DNA from: Rikenellaceae bacterium
GTDB lineage: Bacteria > Bacteroidota > Bacteroidia > Bacteroidales > UBA932
Reading direction: 5' to 3'
Assembly (NCBI GenBank): GCA_900769145.1
Contig: CAAGFN010000181.1
Span: 1 to 5,556 of the forward strand
DNA length: 5,556 nucleotides
Shown: piece after piece, positions 1-4,923 of the stretch
Position numbering within the stretch: the stretch's first letter is position 1
Layout: each line of letters opens with the position of its first letter
Translations under genes and position numbers: made by a program
The notes under the pieces: generated by a model
What the model saw: only the letters and a program-made list of their open reading frames with translations
What the model was told of the DNA's origin: nothing
The model's database searches: none

Positions 1-813
1 AAACTCCGCAATGCTCTGCGGCCTGTCCTTCCTTCTCGGCTGCATAGCCGCTTCGATAGCCTTCCAGACTGTCCCGAAGACGTATCCCGGATTATCAGGA
101 AAGCCGTCATCATTGATAACATCCGCATCCGGCGGGGTCTGGCCTGTCAGCAGCCTGTATAATGTCGCTCCGAGCGAATATATGTCCGTGGCCGGTGAGA
201 AAGGCCCGACTCCACCCGTCTTGTACTGCTCCAATGGGGCATATCCGTGGCTGATACCGACCGGTGTGGTACTTGTCTGATTGCCCTCTACATCGTATCG
301 CTTCGAAAGTCCGAAGTCAATCAGAACCGCGCGTCCTTTTCCGTCGAGGAGAATATTCCCCGGCTTAATGTCCAAATGATTAATTTTCAATGAATGGATA
401 TAGTCCAATGCGGATGCGGCCTGATGTATGTATCCCAATGCTTCATTCTCCGAAAGACGTTCTTTCGACTTCTGAAGATCAAGCAGAGAGCCACCGGAGA
501 GATATTCCATCACGTAGTATGCCGTGCCGTTCTCCTCGAAGACATCGTATATTCGGATAATATTCTGGTGGTCAAGGCCCGCTATCATCCTTGCCTCTTT
601 AATGAACTTGGCCCGGAAGCGTTCCACAGTCTCCCTGCTTCCCTCCGAGCCAACCGACACCTGCGAAGTCGTCGAGTCCCGGTTGCAGTACTCCTCCATA
701 AAGAACTCTTTCACAGCCACCTTGCGGCCCAGCGCCACCTGTTCCGCCTCGTACGTTATGCCGAATCCGCCCTGGCCCAATACGCTCAAAATGCGATATT
801 TCCCGCCCTGCAA
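1..813 (-). CDS. Hanks-type serine/threonine protein kinase, N-terminal part (runs off the left edge)
   Basis: This is a eukaryotic-like protein kinase that would transfer phosphate from ATP to Ser/Thr of cytoplasmic targets. I read 271 codons on the minus strand from a TTG at 813 to the window edge. Numbering from that TTG, the Gly-rich loop GQGGFG is at 13-18, the ATP-anchoring Lys in VAVKEF at 35, the catalytic loop HLDIKPGN at 146-153 (Asp148, Asn153), IDFG at 165-168 and TDIYSLG of the F-helix region follows. The Arg normally before the catalytic Asp is Leu, giving HLD, a form I recall from Bacteroidota kinases. The fragment ends near the close of the kinase domain, so any C-terminal membrane or sensor part lies outside. 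The start is uncertain: the frame is open to a TAA at 892-894 but has no ATG upstream of residue 39, and starting there would delete the nucleotide-binding loop. The target is unknown. Confidence 0.92.
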   Translation of the reverse strand, partial: MQGGKYRILSVLGQGGFGITYEAEQVALGRKVAVKEFFMEEYCNRDSTTSQVSVGSEGSRETVERFRAKFIKEARMIAGLDHQNIIRIYDVFEENGTAYYVMEYLSGGSLLDLQKSKERLSENEALGYIHQAASALDYIHSLKINHLDIKPGNILLDGKGRAVLIDFGLSKRYDVEGNQTSTTPVGISHGYAPLEQYKTGGVGPFSPATDIYSLGATLYRLLTGQTPPDADVINDDGFPDNPGYVFGTVWKAIEAAMQPRRKDRPQSIAEF

Positions 814-848
814 TGTCGAACCTGTTTTAGATGTGTCTTGCTGCTCAT
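786..848 (-). other. ATG-initiated 20-codon reading frame ahead of the kinase, possible true kinase start in another frame
   Basis: An ATG at 848 lies about 25-30 nt downstream of the predicted transcription start and is preceded by an A-rich leader (AAAGAAAA). Its frame reads MSSKTHLK and then QVRHCRAGNIAF before a TGA at 788-786. If one base is re-read or inserted at the AAAA run (825-828), MSSKTHLK runs directly into the kinase frame at TGSTLQGGKYRI. It could be the authentic kinase N-terminus broken by a one-base deletion or sequence error, a -1 frameshift site, or a short leader peptide. Position and fit favour the first or second explanation, but this is inference. Confidence 0.45.
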
Positions 849-879
849 ATTGTTTGCCGATTTTCTTTGGTTGGTAAGC

Positions 880-910
880 TAAAGTTACGCATTATCCACT
901 TCCCTGCAAA
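880..910 (-). promoter_or_regulatory. Candidate Bacteroidota-type promoter for the kinase gene
   Basis: On the minus strand, TTTG (910-907) is followed after exactly 19 nt by TAACTTTA (887-880). This is a 7 of 8 match to the Bacteroides -7 consensus TAnnTTTG with a -33 TTTG. Transcription would begin near 872-876, giving a leader of about 25 nt to the ATG at 848 or about 60 nt to the TTG at 813. The -33 element lies at the edge of the hairpin at 901-922. Confidence 0.55.
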
Positions 911-922
911 GAGTTGCAGGGA
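901..922. repeat. Perfect 9-bp inverted repeat with a 4-nt loop
   Basis: The arms TCCCTGCAA (901-909) and TTGCAGGGA (914-922) are exact reverse complements around AGAG. No T-run follows on either strand, so it is not a standard intrinsic terminator. It covers most of the TTTG -33 element of the candidate kinase promoter, so it could act as an operator or be a small palindromic repeat. The function is not known from the sequence. Confidence 0.7.
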
Positions 923-1013
923 TTATTGTATGAATCAGGGGGATTATTTAAGGAATGATAACCACAAGCAGTACCGATTATTCACGGATTTGATTGTTTC
1001 ATCATACCCTGGT

Positions 1014-1085
1014 ACTTTCATGCCCGGCCCGATACTATCGTCATGCTCGGCGCGACACTTTCGTCATGCCCGGCCCGACGGGCAT
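1014..1085. repeat. Three tandem GC-rich REP-like units ending in a palindrome
   Basis: Three direct copies lie end to end: 1014-1033 (20 nt, lacking three bases), 1034-1056 and 1057-1079 (23 nt each). Their shared core is TCATGCCCGGCCCGA, with a few substitutions in the second copy. The third copy runs into CGGGCAT, so ATGCCCG (1066-1072) and CGGGCAT (1079-1085) form a 7-bp stem. A more degenerate copy (TTTCATCATACCCTGG) may precede at 997-1012. The pattern GTCATGCCCG...CGGGCATCT resembles interspersed palindromic repeats of Bacteroidota intergenic regions as I remember them. No Cas genes or unique spacers are present. Confidence 0.7.
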
Positions 1086-1130
1086 CTAGCAGCAAATCCA
1101 ACACGCTGCAATAATGTATCACGATTTCAA

Positions 1131-1178
1131 TGAACAAGCACCCCTGCTACAGATACTTCTGCGGCAGGGGGTTGTTCA
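1131..1178. repeat. Strong 48-nt stem-loop in the spacer
   Basis: The outer stem TGAACAA (1131-1137) pairs with TTGTTCA (1172-1178), and the inner stem CCCCTGC (1141-1147) pairs with GCAGGGG (1164-1170). One further C-G pair is possible between them, and the loop is about 16 nt. It lies about 150 nt beyond the last gene of the membrane-protein operon and could mark the end of that transcript. The T-run expected of an intrinsic terminator is weak on both strands, so a processing site or a small structured RNA is also possible. Confidence 0.55.
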
Positions 1179-1182
1179 CTGG

Positions 1183-1272
1183 TTTCCCGGTAGAGCTTCG
1201 CAGTCCCCATACGTCCGAACTATAATTCCGCACTGTTATCTCAGGCGAAACTAACAGAGCGAAGTCGGGAAA
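1183..1272. repeat. Nested imperfect inverted repeat, possible structured RNA or degenerate REP-like element
   Basis: The outer arms are TTTCCCG (1183-1189) with CTTCGC (1196-1201), matched by GCGAAG (1259-1264) and CGGGAAA (1266-1272). A 6-bp stem CTGTTA (1233-1238) / TAACAG (1252-1257) nests directly inside the right arm. The right end, GAGCGAAGTCGGGAAATCT, resembles half of a palindromic repeat I recall from Bacteroidota intergenic DNA. The strand and function are undetermined. Confidence 0.45.
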
Positions 1273-1324
1273 TCTCTTCCTTCTCCACATCAGGCAGGGC
1301 TGCCAAATGGATTGAACCCGCCAA

Positions 1325-1861
1325 TTATTTCTTCATTCCGACAAAGCCCCGCAGCACCAGCAGCAATACGACAAGGCCGAAAATCATTGCGATGTAGCGG
1401 GCAGGCAGCAGGACAGGGCCTATTACGACAAAAGACAGCAGAACTGCCCACATGAGGGAATTGAGAGCATTGTCCGCCGGGGAACTGTCCGGGTCGAATG
1501 AGAATCGCATCTGAGGAAGGAGATATACCACGGCTGAAGCCAGATACAATACGACCGTCAGCACATTGGCTACATTGAACTCAGATATGCCGATGCTGAA
1601 TATCGAGGCAGCTGTCATGAAAATGGCGTAGCCAGCGCAGAGGGTCAAGCCAACCAGTTTCTTCCGGATGTAGAGTACCAGGCCGATTATCGGTGCCACG
1701 AACATTGAGATGAACGGGAACAAGGCCCGGAAGACCACGTCCACATCTATGGTGGCGCTTTCAATCAGGACAGGATAAAAAAGCACACCCAGGTAAACGA
1801 CCAGGACCAGCATTGCGGACATCGCTACGATACCGATGCGGTAGAGAAGTTTGCTATTCAT
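1325..1861 (-). CDS. Polytopic inner-membrane protein of unknown function, last gene of the operon
   Basis: A 178-residue hydrophobic protein I do not recognise. About six membrane helices can be seen, at roughly residues 10-31, 46-65, 69-91, 99-116, 134-153 and 155-174. A short polar segment at 119-132 (RFSFDPDSSPADN) lies between helices four and five. Short basic stretches (RKK near 66-68 and the KK end) probably face the cytoplasm. I chose the ATG at 1861, nine nt after the preceding gene's stop. An in-frame TTG at 1870 would touch that stop and add only three residues. There are no charged residues in the helices that would suggest a transporter or enzyme active site. The tight spacing implies co-translation with the upstream membrane protein and perhaps a shared complex; that is inference. 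Confidence 0.8.
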   Translation of the reverse strand: MNSKLLYRIGIVAMSAMLVLVVYLGVLFYPVLIESATIDVDVVFRALFPFISMFVAPIIGLVLYIRKKLVGLTLCAGYAIFMTAASIFSIGISEFNVANVLTVVLYLASAVVYLLPQMRFSFDPDSSPADNALNSLMWAVLLSFVVIGPVLLPARYIAMIFGLVVLLLVLRGFVGMKK

Positions 1862-1870
1862 TATTGTCAA

Positions 1871-2494
1871 TTATTTTACGGGTTCACTATGCGAATATAA
1901 GCGCATTGCCCTCCAGAGCGGGGCGGATGAGCGGAGAAGGAAATAGACAGGAATCGGCTTGAGGACATTCACGTAAGTACTGTAACTGAATGCCTCCAGC
2001 AGCAGGAGGAATGCGAACAATGCGAAAAGGCTCAGGCCCCAGTTTGTCACAGCCTTGATATCTCTTCCAAACATCCTGAACATCAATATCAAGGCAAGAA
2101 CTGTACAGAGCAGAATCAATAGGAGCGGGACTATGTCAAGGCCTACATACCTGCCATTGATGAAGCGGGAAACCGTGAAGCATCCTGTCATCTGGTCCGC
2201 AAATATCATCAGTACAAGGAACATAACGCCCAATGAACAAGTAAGGTTCGTCCTGTCACCCGTCTTCCAGGCATAGCGCAGCACACGCAAGTTTGCCCAG
2301 AAGATCATCATGAACAAAAGGGCGAGGACCGTGAAGTTTTTGATTCGGAACGCCTGCCTGATGCCCGGGGTACCAACGAATTCCTCCTGATACAAAACCG
2401 TGTTGAAGAGAAAGTTCATCAGCAGCGACAGGGTGTACAGGACGAAGACAATCCCGAAGCCCACGAAAAGCGGATCTATTTTTTTATTAGTCAT
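1871..2494 (-). CDS. Polytopic inner-membrane protein of unknown function
   Basis: A 207-residue protein of no family I recognise, with about five membrane helices near residues 9-30, 53-71, 85-104, 119-140 and 150-169. A short segment (31-50, including QEEFVGTPGIRQ) separates the first two helices, and a C-terminal tail of about 38 residues is basic with aromatics (VYFLLRSSAPLWRAMRLY). The ATG at 2494 follows the upstream gene's TGA by four nt, so the two are probably translationally coupled. The fourth to sixth codons contain a run of seven A residues in the coding strand (ATAAAAAAATA context), a possible slippage point. It sits between the large membrane sensor-like protein and a second small polytopic protein, so a membrane partner role is plausible but unproven. 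Confidence 0.82.
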   Translation of the reverse strand: MTNKKIDPLFVGFGIVFVLYTLSLLMNFLFNTVLYQEEFVGTPGIRQAFRIKNFTVLALLFMMIFWANLRVLRYAWKTGDRTNLTCSLGVMFLVLMIFADQMTGCFTVSRFINGRYVGLDIVPLLLILLCTVLALILMFRMFGRDIKAVTNWGLSLFALFAFLLLLEAFSYSTYVNVLKPIPVYFLLRSSAPLWRAMRLYSHSEPVK

Positions 2495-2498
2495 ATTA

Positions 2499-4358
2499 TC
2501 AATCAGTTACATTATCATTAACGGAGTTTGTCGAGGATTTTCTTCCGCTGGTGACATTGGCGTAAGCCGCCTTTATGATGACAGCCATTGCAGACATGTC
2601 TCCGGACAGTTCCACTATGCTGTCCTTCAGTTTACGGTTCACCAGCTCGGATTTCCTCGCCGATACAGTCTGGAGATTGGAGTTTGAAAGTATTGCAATA
2701 TCCCTCATTCCAATGCGGGAGGAATAATCTATGAACACAAGCAGAAGGATGAAGTTCCTGAAGAATGAGGTCCTGGCACCGAGACCGGCCTTTTCAAGGG
2801 CGGCCTCATCCTCCTTGCCCAGATTGAGATAGAACAATGAGCATTCTTCCTTGAACCGGTCCTGGAGGCCATTGATGGCATCCAGCGATTTCAACTTGTA
2901 GAACTCTTCGTCCAGATACTTGAGTTTGTCCTGCACCGGCAGGGATTGCAGTTCAGATACTATTCCACCTATGCGGGACAGAGACTGCCAAAGAGCTGAG
3001 GCCGATAGAATTGACTTGAGCCTGGCAACTATCCCCGGAACCGTGTCAGGTACAGTTCCCATAAGCATTGCTGAGAGTTGTCCAGGCACTCCGGCATTCT
3101 TTACTGCGTGGCCGAGCATTTCCTGGCCGTCTGACAGCACCGCCAGGCTGAATCTCTTCAAGGAAGACTCAAGCTTGGCGGACAATTCAGCGACCTTGTC
3201 CATCCTGGCAGAGCGGCATTCAGACACAACAGACAGAATCTCGGACAGGGCTGAGGAAACAGATTCCGTAAGACATTGGCTTTCAGAAAGTTCCGCATAG
3301 CCGGCAGCCTCGGTGAGCATTGACTCGAACCTTTCCCATTGCTCGGTCCTGGCAGAAATTCCGGCCAAGTCATCGACATTCAGGTTCGAACTGATGTCAT
3401 CATACATTTTCATGAGGTCATTACCTGATACTGAGGCATATACGGAGTCCGACATCTTGACGAGGAAACGTTCCCGCTCCGCCCGCATTGTCACGAATTT
3501 TTCGAAGGCCCTGGCCCCTTTCTTCTTGACAATGAAAGGATAGACCACGAGGAAGATGAACACCGAGACGGCAAAAAGAATACTCAGCAGCCCCGCCGGG
3601 AAACGCCAAATCAGGGCTGTGCGCATCATTGACGGACTCTGGCAATCCACTTCCGCCCCGTCAACGGAGAGTTTTCCTCCTTTCAGGACAATGTGGTAGC
3701 CGCAGAAATCCATTTCACCGGATTCGTGGAGCACATCAGGCAAAAAACCCGGACGATACTTCAGCTTCCTGGCAGGTATGCCATTCCGCAGCGTATCGGT
3801 CTTTTCAGCCACGACACTATCAGGAACCGCCTGCCACATGTTGAAAAGGCTCAAATCCCTGGTACTCAGGTTCATCTCCATCGGAAGAAGCCTGAACAGC
3901 ACAGGAGCATCAGGATTATCAATCCAACCTGAAATCGTGTTGGCATCCAGGTACCGATGGCCCAATATTCTCTTGCTGTCTTTTCTGAGTTCAATGACAT
4001 CAACCCTGCCGTTCCAGATTGAAGGCGACATCCTGACGACTTCGTCATCCGACGCAAAGAAGAGGCAAGGGGCATCATCCCTGTTCAGCACAATGTCCAG
4101 CTTCGCCGCAGTGTTGACGCAATGCGGAGGGAGGCTCTTGACGTAGGTAGCTGATCTGGAACGCAGGTCAATGCTGAAGATGTGGTTGGCCGATGTCACA
4201 GCGTATGCCGCATACCCTTCAGGCATATTGCGGAAGCCTGCGGAATTGACATATTCCAGGCTCTCAGTACCGCCAGCCCTCCCGCAACCCGCAAGAAGGG
4301 GCAGCAGGAGAGCGGCAAGATATGATAGCACTCTGTTCACAGTCTGCAATTTAGTCAT
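2499..4358 (-). CDS. Membrane-anchored sensor-like protein: lipoprotein signal, extracytoplasmic domain, internal membrane helix, cytoplasmic helical region and HTH-like C-terminus
   Basis: A 619-residue protein counted from the ATG at 4358, 14 nt after the upstream stop. An in-frame TTG at 4376, overlapping that stop, is less likely. Residues 1-25 form a lipoprotein signal with lipobox LLAGC, giving Cys25 as the lipid site. Residues 26-247 look like a beta-rich extracytoplasmic domain. A strong membrane helix lies at about 248-276, followed by KKKGAR, which puts the rest in the cytoplasm. Residues 285-520 are mostly charged and helical, partly coiled-coil-like. The end has FKEECSLFYLNL (about 502-513) and, near 544-577, RDIAILSNSNLQTVSARKSEL. 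This matches the spacing of FY..L followed by a LuxR-like HTH (EIA.LL.IS..TV..R...L..KL) in Bacteroidota membrane-bound regulators. I infer a one-component regulator reading an envelope signal. The HTH call is from memory of motifs, and a purely structural role remains possible. Confidence 0.8.
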   Translation of the reverse strand: MTKLQTVNRVLSYLAALLLPLLAGCGRAGGTESLEYVNSAGFRNMPEGYAAYAVTSANHIFSIDLRSRSATYVKSLPPHCVNTAAKLDIVLNRDDAPCLFFASDDEVVRMSPSIWNGRVDVIELRKDSKRILGHRYLDANTISGWIDNPDAPVLFRLLPMEMNLSTRDLSLFNMWQAVPDSVVAEKTDTLRNGIPARKLKYRPGFLPDVLHESGEMDFCGYHIVLKGGKLSVDGAEVDCQSPSMMRTALIWRFPAGLLSILFAVSVFIFLVVYPFIVKKKGARAFEKFVTMRAERERFLVKMSDSVYASVSGNDLMKMYDDISSNLNVDDLAGISARTEQWERFESMLTEAAGYAELSESQCLTESVSSALSEILSVVSECRSARMDKVAELSAKLESSLKRFSLAVLSDGQEMLGHAVKNAGVPGQLSAMLMGTVPDTVPGIVARLKSILSASALWQSLSRIGGIVSELQSLPVQDKLKYLDEEFYKLKSLDAINGLQDRFKEECSLFYLNLGKEDEAALEKAGLGARTSFFRNFILLLVFIDYSSRIGMRDIAILSNSNLQTVSARKSELVNRKLKDSIVELSGDMSAMAVIIKAAYANVTSGRKSSTNSVNDNVTD

Positions 4359-4372
4359 TATTCCGGGAACTA

Positions 4373-4771
4373 TCAATATACTCTTCTGTAAAAGACAACC
4401 TTGGTTCCGTCGTTCTTGTCATCCGTTTCATAATAATACTTGGAGAGGTCGGTCGAGAGAAATTCAATGCAGCCCCAGATGAGTGTAATTTCCGACCCCA
4501 CATAGCAGTAGTCTCCATTATAAAGAATCGTCTCATCCGTGCTGAAAGAGCAGTAAGTATTCTCTATATCCACATCTTCATAACTTCTGGTCGAGGGGTT
4601 CCATACGAAACTGATTGACTTCCCCCGGAGATTGCTGTCGTAGGTGGTATTGATGTAATACCCCTCGGAGTCATAGTGCTTGGTGCAGTCGTAGATGAAC
4701 GTGTAGCGTGACTGAGCCGATGCCGGAATTGCGGCGATTGCCATAATGGCGATGATGATGAGCTTTTTCAT
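4373..4771 (-). CDS. Small exported Tyr-rich protein of unknown function, first gene of the operon
   Basis: A 132-residue protein with a classical signal peptide: MKK, a hydrophobic core (LIIIAIMAIAAI) and a signal peptidase I site PASA|QS after residue 19. The mature part of about 113 residues is acidic and unusually rich in Tyr (16 in the whole protein). Its four Cys (29, 74, 89, 101) could form two disulfides in the periplasm. Alternating polar/hydrophobic stretches such as KSISFVWN, TILYNGDYCY and KVVFYRRVY suggest a small beta-sheet fold. No lipobox is present, so it should be soluble in the periplasm or secreted. It is first in the operon, just ahead of the sensor-like lipoprotein, so it may be that protein's partner or ligand; this is inference. 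I recognise no family. Confidence 0.82.
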   Translation of the reverse strand: MKKLIIIAIMAIAAIPASAQSRYTFIYDCTKHYDSEGYYINTTYDSNLRGKSISFVWNPSTRSYEDVDIENTYCSFSTDETILYNGDYCYVGSEITLIWGCIEFLSTDLSKYYYETDDKNDGTKVVFYRRVY

Positions 4772-4798
4772 TGCGATAAAAATTTAAGATTTCTGTCG

Positions 4799-4830
4799 CA
4801 AAGATGGGGTCTTGCACGGGCTGTGACAAT
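4799..4830 (-). promoter_or_regulatory. Candidate promoter of the four-gene operon
   Basis: On the minus strand, ATTG (4830-4827) is followed after 20 nt by CATCTTTG (4806-4799). Each differs by one base from the Bacteroides consensus TTTG / TAnnTTTG. Transcription would start a few bases beyond, leaving a leader of roughly 25 nt before the ATG at 4771. That leader is AT-rich (AAATTTTTA) and has no Shine-Dalgarno match. Confidence 0.45.
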
Positions 4831-4840
4831 GCCGGGAACA

Positions 4841-4869
4841 TTACAGTTGCATCTGTCGGGCAACTGTAA
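4841..4869. promoter_or_regulatory. Perfect 10-bp inverted repeat upstream of the operon promoter, possible operator
   Basis: The arms TTACAGTTGC (4841-4850) and GCAACTGTAA (4860-4869) are exact reverse complements around a 9-nt loop. The repeat lies between the Kbl terminator and the candidate promoter, about 10 nt upstream of its -33 element. No T-run follows on the minus strand, so it is better seen as a protein-binding site or secondary hairpin than as another intrinsic terminator. The operon's own HTH-like protein is a possible binder, which is speculative. Confidence 0.5.
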
Positions 4870-4874
4870 ACAAC

Positions 4875-4903
4875 AAAAAAGGAGGCTGATTGAAAGCCCC
4901 CTT
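4875..4903 (-). terminator. Intrinsic terminator of the Kbl gene
   Basis: Read on the minus strand, AAGGGGGCT and AGCCTCCTT form a nine-pair stem with one G-U wobble around the 7-nt loop TTCAATC. It runs straight into TTTTTTG. It lies 20 nt past the Kbl stop codon and separates that gene from the downstream operon. Confidence 0.85.
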
Positions 4904-4923
4904 GACATTGTTCAGCTGATGAC

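Larger units (their letters stand above)
895..1324. other. Gene-free spacer of about 430 bp between the operon end and the kinase promoter
   Basis: No reading frame here has credible protein features. The one long plus-strand frame is low-complexity over the repeats and antisense to the kinase start. The spacer instead carries the four inverted or tandem repeat structures annotated separately. No tRNA or rRNA sequence was recognised, and no clear intrinsic terminator with a U-run follows the operon's stop codon at 1325. Confidence 0.7.

Noticed and set aside
394..882. Long plus-strand reading frames (including one of 162 codons) over the left part
   Set aside because: They are antisense to the kinase coding region. 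The minus-strand translation carries full kinase motifs, while these translations show no domain-like pattern.
997..1085. Possible CRISPR array
   Set aside because: The units are head to tail with no unique spacers between them, and no cas genes are present, so a REP-like tandem repeat fits better.
831..1133. Plus-strand 100-codon frame across the kinase start and repeat region
   Set aside because: It covers the kinase promoter and the tandem repeats, has no promoter or leader of its own, and its sequence is Cys/His/Arg-rich noise.
1131..1178. Integron attC-like recombination site
   Set aside because: The stem-loop shape is suggestive, but the required GTTRRRY / RYYYAAC core pair is not present in the right places, and no gene cassette or integrase is seen.
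4359..4376. TTG start at 4376 for the sensor-like gene
   Set aside because: It would overlap the preceding stop and add six residues ahead of the signal peptide. The ATG at 4358 gives a normal lipoprotein signal.
2400..4482. Several plus-strand and second minus-strand frames of 60-126 codons inside the sensor-like gene
   Set aside because: They lie wholly or largely within a 619-codon gene that has a coherent signal peptide, membrane helix and C-terminal motif. They are shadows in other frames.
4779..4802. Promoter built from TTTG at 4802-4799 and TAAATTTT further downstream
   Set aside because: The two elements are only about 12 nt apart, too close for the 19-21 nt Bacteroides spacing, so the same TTTG was read as part of a -7 element instead.
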